Of a DNA stretch of 48,893 nt, positions 39,042 to 47,378 are shown in pieces; the first letter of the stretch is position 1; the number at the start of each line of letters is the position of its first letter. Under the pieces are notes generated by a model. It was not told where the DNA came from. It was given only the letters and a program-made list of their open reading frames with translations, and made no database searches. A program made the position numbers and the translations under genes. The DNA is from Pseudomonadota bacterium (GTDB lineage Bacteria; Myxococcota_A; Polyangia; Polyangiales; JAFGIB01), in the NCBI GenBank assembly GCA_017881185.1, contig JADGRE010000015.1:1-48893 (forward strand). The letters run 5' to 3'.

Positions 39042-39239
39042 TCAAGCCAGCTCGAAGTGTTTGCAAAACACCACGAGCGCCGTGGGGTCGTCGTAGTGCG
39101 CCTGCCGATGCTCGGTGGTCGGGTAGCCGTGGGCGCAAGTCTCCCGCTGCTCGTCGAAGAGCGCGCAGTGCTCGCAGTTGAAGCGCAGGTTGAAGGCTTC
39201 GCGCTGCTGCCGAAAGCGCTGGTCTTGCAGGATCTTCAC
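39042..39239 (-). CDS. 65-residue four-Cys protein of unknown function
   Basis: The frame starts at GTG overlapping the rpiB stop by 4 nt (GTGA) and reads MKILQDQRFRQQREAFNLRF. A CxxC pair (NCEHC) follows, then a Cys in RETCAHGYPTTEHRQ and a last Cys in VVFCKHFELA. Four cysteines and several His give a probable metal-binding fold, with a zinc or Fe-S site as possibilities. The longer track ORF (to 39473) includes the rpiB region in another frame and is spurious. Coupling to rpiB through overlapping codons suggests coexpression at the end of the fatty acid cluster. Confidence 0.75.
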   Translation of the reverse strand: MKILQDQRFRQQREAFNLRFNCEHCALFDEQRETCAHGYPTTEHRQAHYDDPTALVVFCKHFELA

Positions 39240-39679
39240 GCGTCGATCTTGGCGACGCGGCCCGCGTGACGCCCACCCTCGAAGCTGCCATCGAGAAAGG
39301 TCTTCAAGATGTCCTCGGCAAGACCCGGCCCCACGATGCGGGAACCCAAACACAACACGTTGGCGTCGTTGTGCGTGCGCGCCATGCGCGCTGCATAGGC
39401 CTCGGTGCACACGGCGGCGCGCACACCTTTGTGCCGGTTGGCCGCCATGCTCATGCCCAGGCCCGTGCCACACACCAGCACGCCCAGGCGGTAGCGACCC
39501 TGCACGACGCCCGTCGCCACGGCATGCGCGTAGTCCGGATAATCAGTCGACGCCTCGCTGTGGGTGCCCAGGTCCTCGAACGCCACGCCCCAGCGGGCCA
39601 GCGCCAGCTTCAACGACTCCTTGAGCGCGAAGCCCGCATGGTCGGACGCAATCGCGATGGGCTTGGTGGCTTCAGTCAT
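39236..39679 (-). CDS. rpiB: Ribose-5-phosphate isomerase B
   Basis: The 147-residue protein has the RpiB/LacAB fold. Phosphate-binding ASDHAGFALKESLK lies near the start, DLGTHSEASTDYPDYAHAVA near 37-56, the catalytic Cys70 in VLVCGTGLGMSMAANRHKGV, and HNDANVLCLGSRIVG near 108. It interconverts ribose 5-phosphate and ribulose 5-phosphate. Its ATG overlaps the last 8 nt of fabF, and its stop overlaps the small four-Cys gene, so all three are likely cotranscribed. rpiB next to fabF is an arrangement known in Myxococcota. Confidence 0.94.
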   Translation of the reverse strand: MTEATKPIAIASDHAGFALKESLKLALARWGVAFEDLGTHSEASTDYPDYAHAVATGVVQGRYRLGVLVCGTGLGMSMAANRHKGVRAAVCTEAYAARMARTHNDANVLCLGSRIVGPGLAEDILKTFLDGSFEGGRHAGRVAKIDA

Positions 39680-40925
39680 GTCGCTTGAGCACGAGGGTGA
39701 CGTTGGTGCCGCCGAAGCCGAACGAGTTCGACAGCGCGATGTTGATCTTCTTCTGACGCGCCGTGTGCGGCACGAGATCGAAGCCAGCGGCTTGCTCGTC
39801 AGGGTTGTCGAGGTTGATGGTCGGTGGGATCACGCTGTCGTGAAGCGCCAGCGCGGCAATCACGGCCTCGAGCCCACCCGCAGCGCCGAGCAAGTGCCCG
39901 GTCATCGACTTCGTGCTCGACACCATCAGCCCGGCGCCGTGACCGCGGGCGTGCGCGCCAAACACCTTCTCGATGGCCACCAGCTCGGTGATGTCGCCGA
40001 CCTCGGTCGAGGTGCCGTGCGCGTTCAGGTAATCCACAGCCGTGGGCGGAAGCTTGGCGTCTTTGAGCGCGAACTTCATCGCACGCTGCGCGCCTTCGCC
40101 CTCGGGCGCAGGTTGCGTCAAGTGGAACGCGTCGGCCGACGCGCCGTAACCGATGAGCTCGGCGTAGATCTTGGCGCCGCGCTTGATCGCGCGCTCGCGC
40201 TCTTCGAGAATCATCAGGCCGCAACCTTCGGCCATGACGAAGCCGTCGCGATCCTTGTCGTAGGGTCGGCTGGCCTTCGTCGGCTCGTGGTTGCGCTTGG
40301 ACAGCGCGCGCATCGCGTTGAAGCCGCCCACGCCGAGACCCGTGATGGTGGCTTCGGAGCCGCCCGCCACCGCCATCTCGAGATCGCCGCGCTGGATCCA
40401 GCGGTAGGCTTCGCCGATGGCGTGCGCGCCCGACGAGCACGCGCTGGTGGTGGTGTAGCTCACGCCCTTGAAGCCGAAACGCATCGACACCCCACCGGGC
40501 GCGAGGTTCGCGATGGTGGCGGGGATGAAGTACGGCGTCATGCGCCGCGGGCCCTTCTCGAACAGCACCTTGGCCTGCGCCTCGATCAGCGACAGACCGC
40601 ACATGCCGACGCCCACGAAGGTGCCAGTCAGCTCCTTCACCTCATCGGGCGCATCGGCGACACCGGCATCACGCACGGCCAGCTCGCTCGCGGCCAGCGC
40701 CAGGTGAATGAAGCGGTCGCCTTCACGGACGCGCTTGCGCTCGATGTACAGCTCCGGGTCGAAACCCTTGCACTCGCCGGCAATCTGGGTCGCGAATTCT
40801 TTGGCGTCGAACAGCGTGATCGGACCGATCCCGCTCTTGCCTTCGCGCAGTGCGTTCCAGGTGGACGCCGTGTCGTTGCCGCACGGGGTCACAGCCCCCA
40901 CGCCTGTAATGACTACCCTTCGCAT
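39672..40925 (-). CDS. fabF: 3-oxoacyl-[ACP] synthase II
   Basis: I use the ATG giving MRRVVITGVGAVTPCG, with GGTGA as a modest ribosome site; a GTG three codons upstream is an alternative. The 417-residue thiolase-fold enzyme has Cys163 as nucleophile (TTTSACSSGAHAIGEA), and the two catalytic His in NAHGTSTEVGD and STKSMTGHLLGAAGG. It extends acyl-ACP with malonyl-ACP. It ends with the usual ALSNSFGFGGTNVTLVL. It follows acpP by 83 nt and overlaps rpiB. Confidence 0.95.
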   Translation of the reverse strand: MRRVVITGVGAVTPCGNDTASTWNALREGKSGIGPITLFDAKEFATQIAGECKGFDPELYIERKRVREGDRFIHLALAASELAVRDAGVADAPDEVKELTGTFVGVGMCGLSLIEAQAKVLFEKGPRRMTPYFIPATIANLAPGGVSMRFGFKGVSYTTTSACSSGAHAIGEAYRWIQRGDLEMAVAGGSEATITGLGVGGFNAMRALSKRNHEPTKASRPYDKDRDGFVMAEGCGLMILEERERAIKRGAKIYAELIGYGASADAFHLTQPAPEGEGAQRAMKFALKDAKLPPTAVDYLNAHGTSTEVGDITELVAIEKVFGAHARGHGAGLMVSSTKSMTGHLLGAAGGLEAVIAALALHDSVIPPTINLDNPDEQAAGFDLVPHTARQKKINIALSNSFGFGGTNVTLVLKRHD

Positions 40926-41008
40926 GCGAATCACCCAGCAGTGAAACTGGGGCGACCCCGTTCGGGCCGCCCCACCACTTGCAGGTCCACTCTAGCGCGG
41001 ATTGGGCG

Positions 41009-41242
41009 CTATTTGGCGTGGGCCTGGATGTATGTGATCGCGTCACCGACGGTACCGATCTTCTCGGTGTCCTCGTCGGGGATGTCGATCTCGAACTGTT
41101 CCTCGAACGCCAGAACCAGCTCGACGATGGCGAGCGAGTCAGCACCAAGATCTTCGATGAACTGCGCCTCTTCCTTCACTTCGGCGATGTCCACGTCCAA
41201 CTGCTGAGCGACGATTTCCTTGACCTTCTGCGCGATATCCAT
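41009..41242 (-). CDS. acpP: Acyl carrier protein
   Basis: This is a 77-residue acidic protein with the phosphopantetheine serine at S36 ([20 protein letters not shown]) and the helix pattern of AcpP. A GGAGG ribosome site sits 7 nt before the ATG, the strongest in this cluster, fitting the high level of ACP. It lies between fabG and fabF, as in most fab clusters. Confidence 0.96.
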   Translation of the reverse strand: MDIAQKVKEIVAQQLDVDIAEVKEEAQFIEDLGADSLAIVELVLAFEEQFEIDIPDEDTEKIGTVGDAITYIQAHAK

Positions 41243-41285
41243 CCGACCCCTCCAACGGGTGCAAGATTGGTAGACTACTCACTCG

Positions 41286-42032
41286 TTACACGTACATTCC
41301 GCCGTTGACTCGAATGACTTGGCCCGTGATGTACGAAGCCTCGTCCGAGCACAAGAACAGCACGGCTGCTGCAACATCATCCGGCTGACCGATCCGCGCG
41401 AGCGGGATCTGCTCGATCATGTATTTCTTGGCGTCCTGCGGCAGGTTCTTGGTCATGTCGGTGTCGATGAAACCGGGGGCCACTGCGTTCACGGTAACGC
41501 CGCGCGAGGCGTACTCCCGGGCGAGCGTCTTCGTCAAGCCGATCAAGGCTGCCTTCGAGGCCGAGTAGACCGCCTGTCCGGGGTTGCCGAGCTCGGCAAC
41601 CACGCTGGCCAGGTTCACCACCCGGCCCGTGCGGGCACGCATCATCAGGCGAATCGCCGAGCGCGCGCAATTGATTGCGCCCGTTACGTTCACGGCAAAG
41701 GTTTTCTGTATGTCCTCATCCGACACGCGCAACAGCAGGTTGTCGCGGGCGATGCCGGCGTTGTTCACGAGAATGTCGAGCCGCCCGAGGCGCTTGGCCA
41801 GCTCGCGGATACCTTCGTCGACGGCTTCGGCCTGGGTCACGTCGAGCTTCATCAGCTCGCCCTTGCCCCCGGCTGCGGACACCGCTGCGAGGGTCTCTTG
41901 GCCCACTTCGGCCTGCAGCACGTCGGCTGCGATCACGTGCGCGCCGGCCTTGGCCAGCGTGACGCACATCGAACGCCCGAGGCCACGGTAGCCACCGGTC
42001 ACCACTGCCACTTTGCCGTCGAGTCGGAACAT
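41286..42032 (-). CDS. fabG: 3-oxoacyl-[ACP] reductase
   Basis: The 248-residue short-chain dehydrogenase has cofactor motif TGGYRGLG (residues 12-19; most FabG have TGASRGIG), NNAGIARDNLL, and catalytic S143, Y156, K160 (VYSASKAALIGLTKTLARE). The C-terminus has the FabG-like VNAVAPGFIDTDMTKNLP and YITGQVIRVNGGMYV. It reduces 3-oxoacyl-ACP with NADPH. Position in the cluster supports the assignment. Confidence 0.94.
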   Translation of the reverse strand: MFRLDGKVAVVTGGYRGLGRSMCVTLAKAGAHVIAADVLQAEVGQETLAAVSAAGGKGELMKLDVTQAEAVDEGIRELAKRLGRLDILVNNAGIARDNLLLRVSDEDIQKTFAVNVTGAINCARSAIRLMMRARTGRVVNLASVVAELGNPGQAVYSASKAALIGLTKTLAREYASRGVTVNAVAPGFIDTDMTKNLPQDAKKYMIEQIPLARIGQPDDVAAAVLFLCSDEASYITGQVIRVNGGMYV

Positions 42033-42119
42033 GGTGTGTCCTTATCACGCCGAATCACGCCGAGAGATTGAGACCGCTCGGCACCCCCGAGAGCCGATGG
42101 CTGCTCGGAAAATACACCG

Positions 42120-43133
42120 TCACCAACGCACCAGCGCGCTGCCCCACGCGATGCCACCGCCGAGCGCGCAGAACACGAGCGACTGCCCGGGCTTCACCTT
42201 GCCGGCACGCACCGCTTGATCGAGCGCGATCGGAACCGAAGCGCTCGAGGTGTTCGCGGTCTGGTCGATGTTGATGAAGAAGTGTTCCTTGGCGATGCCG
42301 GTGCGCGACTGCACCGCATCCAAGATGCGCACGTTCGCTTGATGCGGAATCACCCAGTCGACATCGCCCGGCGCCATCTTGTTGGCCGCGAGCGCCGTCT
42401 GCACCGAGGCCGTCAGCGCCTTGACCGCATACTTGAACACGTCCATGCCGACCATCTGCACGAGGTGCAACTTCTTGTCGAGCACCTCTTGGCTGAACGG
42501 CAGACGCGAACCACCGCCGGGGATCTGCAGCGCTTCGATCATCGAGCCATCCGAGTAGATGTGCGTCGACAAGATGCCGCGGCCATCGCCGGTGGCTGGG
42601 CCGACGACCACTGCGCCAGCGCCGTCGCCGAAGAGCACGCAGGTGCCGCGATCGGTCCAGTCGATGATGCGGCTGAGCAGCTCGACGCCGATCACCAAGA
42701 CGTGCTTGGCCGTGCCGGCACGCACGAATGCATCCGCGATGCTCAAGCCGTAGATGAAACCCGCGCATGCAGCTGACAGATCGAACGCGGGGCAGTCCTT
42801 GCGCGTGCCCAACGCAACCAAATTGCGCTGCACGAACACCGCCGCCGAGGGCATGGGCACGTCGGGGCTGATGGTGCCCACGATGATCAGATCGATATCG
42901 GCCGCAGAGATCCCCGCCGACTGCAGTGCGGCCTTCGCAGCATGCGTCGCCATGTCGCTGGTCGCCTCTTCGGGCGCAGCGATGTGGCGCTGACGGATGC
43001 CCGTGCGGCTGGCGATCCAGGCATCGGAGGTGTCCATCACCTTCTCGAGGTCCTGATTGGTGAGGACCTTCTTCGGAAGGTAATGGCCGGTGCCGAGAAT
43101 CCGCGAGCCGGGCTGTGCGCTCGGACCTGTCAC
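42120..43133 (-). CDS. fabH: 3-oxoacyl-[ACP] synthase III
   Basis: The track start at 43256 runs back into rpmF. I use GTG 43133 (MTGPSAQPGSRILGTGHYLP), giving 337 residues. The nucleophile Cys123 lies in FDLSAACAGFIYGLSIADAF, the His in VDWVIPHQANVRILDAV and the Asn in INIDQTANTSSASVPIAL. It condenses acetyl-CoA or a branched primer with malonyl-ACP to start fatty acid synthesis. The gene begins 17 nt after the rpmF stop; in many bacteria plsX lies in that position but it is absent here. fabD is also missing between fabH and fabG. Confidence 0.94.
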   Translation of the reverse strand: MTGPSAQPGSRILGTGHYLPKKVLTNQDLEKVMDTSDAWIASRTGIRQRHIAAPEEATSDMATHAAKAALQSAGISAADIDLIIVGTISPDVPMPSAAVFVQRNLVALGTRKDCPAFDLSAACAGFIYGLSIADAFVRAGTAKHVLVIGVELLSRIIDWTDRGTCVLFGDGAGAVVVGPATGDGRGILSTHIYSDGSMIEALQIPGGGSRLPFSQEVLDKKLHLVQMVGMDVFKYAVKALTASVQTALAANKMAPGDVDWVIPHQANVRILDAVQSRTGIAKEHFFINIDQTANTSSASVPIALDQAVRAGKVKPGQSLVFCALGGGIAWGSALVRW

Positions 43134-43150
43134 TGGGTGAGCACCCGGTC

Positions 43151-43345
43151 TTATGCCTGGGCCTCGCCGCCTTGATCGACGACCTTGCGCCCCTTGTAAT
43201 GACCACACGCTCCGCACACGCGGTGCGGCAAGGTCATCTCGCCGCACTTCGGGCACGGGATGAAGTTGGGCGCGGTCACTTTGTCGTGGTTGGCCCTGCG
43301 CTTGTCGCGCTGGGACCGGCTCTTTCTACGCTTGGGAACGGCCAC
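43151..43345 (-). CDS. rpmF: 50S ribosomal protein L32
   Basis: The protein has 64 residues from a GTG start with an AAGGAG ribosome site 8 nt upstream. It begins AVPKRRKSRSQRDKRRANH, has a Cys4 zinc ribbon (PCPKCGEM and RVCGACGHYKG), and ends in an Asp/Gln-rich tail. The long track frame that fuses it with upstream DNA (to 43765) is a wrong-frame read. It is encoded 4 nt after yceD, the conserved order in bacteria. Confidence 0.95.
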   Translation of the reverse strand: MAVPKRRKSRSQRDKRRANHDKVTAPNFIPCPKCGEMTLPHRVCGACGHYKGRKVVDQGGEAQA

Positions 43346-43349
43346 GGTG

Positions 43350-43946
43350 TCACTCCTTCTTGTGGGGCTTGTTGGGCGGGACTTTGTCTCGCAGTCTTTG
43401 TAGCGGCGCAAGACGCGGATCCACGCCCGCGCCGTCGAGATGCCGATTTTCTTTGGAACCGAAGACTTCCGGGGGCGGCCGCAGGTGCTCGGGCACTGCG
43501 ATGCCCTGGCAATCGGGCTTGCAGAGCGGCTGCATCGGGCACTCGAGCACGAGCTGCTCACGCACCAAGCCGTCGAGCACCAGATCGTGGCCGGAGAATT
43601 CCTCGCGCTGGAAGTCTTCTTCCTCGAGCTCCTCTTTGGCTTTGGCTGGCGTGTGCTTGTCGGACTTGCGACAGAAGAGCGTCGCAAACGCCACGTGCAC
43701 GGGCACCTTGGCGTCGCCCAGGCAGCGGCCGCACTCGGCCAGCAAGTCGGCGTCGACCCGGCCATTCACCAGATACTCCGCGCCATTCTTCTGCGCGTGG
43801 ACCTGCACGACCGGCGGAATGGCCGCCGGGTCAGCGCGCAGGCCGGCGTCGGCGAGCTCGGTCTGCAGCCACGCCGAGCTGAGCGGAAAGGTGTAGTCCT
43901 TCCCGTCTTCGTCGATGTCGTGGATCTGAAGCACCAGCGCAGCCAT
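43350..43946 (-). CDS. YceD/DUF177 family protein
   Basis: The 198-residue protein has the YceD pattern in the middle: VNGRVDADLLAECGRCLGDAKVPVHVAFATLF, then an acidic insert (KAKEELEEEDFQREEFSGHD), LVLDGLVREQLVLECPMQPLCKPDCQG and a downstream Pro-rich tail. Family members precede rpmF and are linked to 23S rRNA/ribosome biogenesis. The Cys of ECGRC and of CPMQPLC could form a metal site. It is the first gene after the predicted promoter and probably leads the whole cluster. Confidence 0.9.
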   Translation of the reverse strand: MAALVLQIHDIDEDGKDYTFPLSSAWLQTELADAGLRADPAAIPPVVQVHAQKNGAEYLVNGRVDADLLAECGRCLGDAKVPVHVAFATLFCRKSDKHTPAKAKEELEEEDFQREEFSGHDLVLDGLVREQLVLECPMQPLCKPDCQGIAVPEHLRPPPEVFGSKENRHLDGAGVDPRLAPLQRLRDKVPPNKPHKKE

Positions 43947-43961
43947 TCGTACCCGCGCGGA

Positions 43962-44004
43962 CGCTGAAAAACAGCGGTGGCGCGCCTCTCGGCCCCAAAA
44001 GGGG
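43962..44004. repeat. Two inverted repeats in the yceD leader
   Basis: CGCTGAAAAACAGCG (43962-43976) is a 5-bp stem with an A5 loop. CCCCAAAAGGGG (43993-44004) is a perfect 12-bp palindrome. Both lie between the predicted transcription start and the yceD ATG, so they would form hairpins in the mRNA leader. They may matter for control or stability of the fab transcript. Confidence 0.5.
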
Positions 44005-44009
44005 TGCGG

Positions 44010-44038
44010 ACTATGGAATGCGGGCGGATCGAAGTCAA
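44010..44038 (-). promoter_or_regulatory. Sigma-70-type promoter of the yceD-rpmF-fab cluster
   Basis: On the minus strand TTGACT (44033-44038) is separated by exactly 17 bp from CATAGT (44010-44015). The -35 box matches consensus in five of six positions and the -10 box in four of six. It lies about 60 bp before the yceD ATG. The start is expected near 44002, so the leader would contain both inverted repeats. Confidence 0.6.
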
Positions 44039-44066
44039 TTCAAGCGGGTGCAGCACGAAGCACGGT

Positions 44067-44996
44067 TCAGCGCACGACGCGCAGGCCGGCGTTGTCGAGC
44101 TCGGCGCGCAGGAAGCCGAGCGCGCTGCGTGAACCGTCGGTGCGCGTGATGAGCGGGCCGAACAAGCGAGGCACCACCGCGCTGGCAGCCCCGGCAGGCG
44201 CGAGGCCGATCTGCGCTTCCGGCCAGGCGTAGAGCCCACCGGCGATGCTCGCGCGTCGAGCAAACTCGGCGAGCGGGCCGGAGCCCAAGTCGAGCCCGGT
44301 GGCTGTGCGACCGACACCCGCGGCGACCGCCCCCGCGGGTGCCTGCCACGCCAAGAGCCAGCGCCGGCCGGGTATAGCGGCGAGCTGGCCCGCGCGGGCC
44401 TTGAGATCGGGCAGGCCAAAACCGCAGCTGTCCTCGTCGACGGAGTAGCGGCCATCTTGGGCGCCAGCGATCGGCAAGAGCGCCTGGCTGCCGACGTGGA
44501 TCTCGTGCACCGCCGTAGCGTCGAGTAGCGCAGCGTTTGCAGGCAGGCTCGCGAACGCGTGAGCGAGCGTGCCCAAGCTGTCGCGTCCGCCTGCCACGAA
44601 GAGCAGCGGAGCCGGCAGCTTGGCCAAGGCTGCGGCAGTCGCCGACGCGCTGGCTTGGCTGTCGCCGAGGCCACCCAGCATCACGAAGAGATCCGCGCCA
44701 GAGCTGGCCACGCCAGCCAGGTCTGCGGGGCTCGGAGCCGGCCCAAAACCGGGACCGGAGAACACGGCCAGGTGCAGCGGCTTTGGCGCCCCGACCACCG
44801 TGATCACCGCACCCTTGCGCGAAAGACGCAGTCCGTGCCCCTGTGCCGTGCGGTCGGCTGCCGGTGGAGCGGACATGCAGCGCACGTAGGGCGTCGGACC
44901 CGACTCGCGCAGGCGCGCCTCGGTGGTGCATGCAGCGCCGGCCACCAGCCAGGCAGCGACACAGGCGACACGCGACAGTGGACGCAGGCGGCACAT
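44067..44996 (-). CDS. Lipoprotein with degenerate metallophosphoesterase-like domain
   Basis: I choose ATG 44996 (MCRLRPLSRVACVAAWLVAGAAC), whose signal ends in a lipobox Cys. The body contains LHLAVFSGPGFGP, DLFVMLGGLGDSQ and PLLFVAGGRDSLG. These correspond to the DxH, GD and GNHD metal-binding blocks of calcineurin-like phosphoesterases. The first block has lost its acidic/His ligands, GD is present only as GLGD, and GNHD is GGRD. IHVGSQALLPIAGAQDGRYS and RRWLLAWQAPAG follow, at the place of the GH and HxP motifs. I infer a metallophosphoesterase fold without metal catalysis, so it may bind a ligand. The yceD promoter lies in the 120 nt downstream of its stop. Confidence 0.65.
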   Translation of the reverse strand: MCRLRPLSRVACVAAWLVAGAACTTEARLRESGPTPYVRCMSAPPAADRTAQGHGLRLSRKGAVITVVGAPKPLHLAVFSGPGFGPAPSPADLAGVASSGADLFVMLGGLGDSQASASATAAALAKLPAPLLFVAGGRDSLGTLAHAFASLPANAALLDATAVHEIHVGSQALLPIAGAQDGRYSVDEDSCGFGLPDLKARAGQLAAIPGRRWLLAWQAPAGAVAAGVGRTATGLDLGSGPLAEFARRASIAGGLYAWPEAQIGLAPAGAASAVVPRLFGPLITRTDGSRSALGFLRAELDNAGLRVVR

Positions 44997-45147
44997 GATC
45001 GTGGGCAGGCCCTGTATCACGAGGCCCTGGGCGATGAAATTGACAGCGGCGTCAGTAGCGTCGGCGGCGGCCGCGGTGTAGATGAAAAGCGGTTACGCGC
45101 CCAGGCTTGCCTGCCGGGCGACGTGACGAAAGGAACCGCCGCCCATC

Positions 45148-45987
45148 ATGCAGTCGCCCACCCGTTTCAAGGGAACCGCCAGCTACCTCACCAACGAAGC
45201 GCTCGAGACCGCGGTCGACTGCGCGCTGGCGTTACAGAAGCCCCTCTTGGTGCGCGGCGAGCCCGGCACCGGCAAGACGCTGCTGGCCGAGGCGGTGACC
45301 GAAGCGCTCGATACCGAGCTCATCACCTGGCACGTGAAGAGCACCACGCGCGCGCAAGAGGGTCTGTACACCTACGACACGGTGCAGCGCTTGTACGATT
45401 CGCGCTTCGGCGACGGCGATGTGAAGAACATCCGTCACTACATCAAGCTGGGGCCCCTGGGGCGTGCGTTCTCGTCGGAGAAGCGGGTGGTCCTGCTCAT
45501 CGACGAAGTCGACAAGGCCGACATCGAGTTCCCTAACGATTTGTTGCATGAGCTCGACCGCATGCGCTTTCGCATCGTGGAGACCAACGAAGACGTGGTC
45601 GCCAAGCAGCGCCCGGTGGTGATCATCACCAGCAATGCCGAGAAAGAGCTGCCCGACGCCTTCCTGCGCCGCTGCGTGTTCCACTTCATCGACTTCCCCG
45701 AGAAAGACCTGATGACGCGCATCGTCGACGTGCACCACCCGAAGCTCGATTCGGCGTTGGTCGAGCAGGCGATGGACGCGTTCTACAAGATCCGCAACAT
45801 GCAGCGGCTGCGCAAGCGCCCGAGCACGAGCGAGCTGGTCGACTGGATCCACATGCTCAAGACCATGGGCGTGAAAGACGTGAAGCTCGACAAAAACCTG
45901 CCCTTCCTCGGAACCTTGCTGAAGAAAGAACAAGACCTCGTAGCGTACGCCGATCAGTTGTCTGGCGGCGCGCGCTGGCGCAGTTGA
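45148..45987 (+). CDS. MoxR-family AAA+ ATPase
   Basis: The 279-residue protein has the Walker A GEPGTGKT (residues 37-44), Walker B VVLLIDEVDKAD near 117, sensor residues in PVVIITSNAEKELPDAFLRRCVFH and a C-terminal helical lid (RKRPSTSELVDWIHML). MoxR ATPases act as chaperone-like motors on a VWA-domain partner, as in metal-cofactor or enzyme maturation. The partner gene follows after the tandem repeats. The substrate cannot be read from the window because no oxidoreductase gene is adjacent. Confidence 0.92.
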   Translation: MQSPTRFKGTASYLTNEALETAVDCALALQKPLLVRGEPGTGKTLLAEAVTEALDTELITWHVKSTTRAQEGLYTYDTVQRLYDSRFGDGDVKNIRHYIKLGPLGRAFSSEKRVVLLIDEVDKADIEFPNDLLHELDRMRFRIVETNEDVVAKQRPVVIITSNAEKELPDAFLRRCVFHFIDFPEKDLMTRIVDVHHPKLDSALVEQAMDAFYKIRNMQRLRKRPSTSELVDWIHMLKTMGVKDVKLDKNLPFLGTLLKKEQDLVAYADQLSGGARWRS

Positions 45988-45989
45988 TG

Positions 45990-46112
45990 ACATACCCGCC
46001 GAGCAGCCTTCGGCTCTCGGCGTATACTTGATTACATACCCGCCGAGCAGCCTTCGGCTCTCGGCGTATACTTGATTACATACACGCCGAGCAGCCTTCG
46101 GCTCTCGGCGTA
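45990..46112. repeat. Three tandem 44-bp palindromic units
   Basis: Units start at 45990, 46034 and 46078. The first two are identical, and the third differs by one base and stops after about 35 bp. Each contains the inverted repeat CGCCGAG...CTCGGCG, with an inner AGCC-TTC-GGCT stem (26-bp hairpin, core of unit 1 at 45997-46022). It begins 2 nt after the moxR stop and ends 14 nt before the VWA gene. It is not a CRISPR: there are no spacers. REP/MITE-like in type, its near-identity implies recent amplification. It could act as a transcript stabiliser or attenuator between the two genes. Confidence 0.9.
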
Positions 46113-46126
46113 ACGCGCGAATCGCG

Positions 46127-47323
<1,197 letters not shown>

Positions 47324-47378
47324 AGGCGCGGCGCAACACGCGCGACACCGCAGCGTCGCAGCTGTTCGAGCAGCCCGC

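Noticed and set aside
39564-41207. 547-aa plus-strand ORF
   Set aside because: It is opposite fabF and acpP, which have complete catalytic motifs.
43151-43765. 204-aa frame as a long L32 fusion
   Set aside because: The upstream part is the wrong frame of yceD. L32 itself starts at GTG 43345 with its own ribosome site.
45990-46112. CRISPR array
   Set aside because: The three units abut without spacers and are themselves palindromic.
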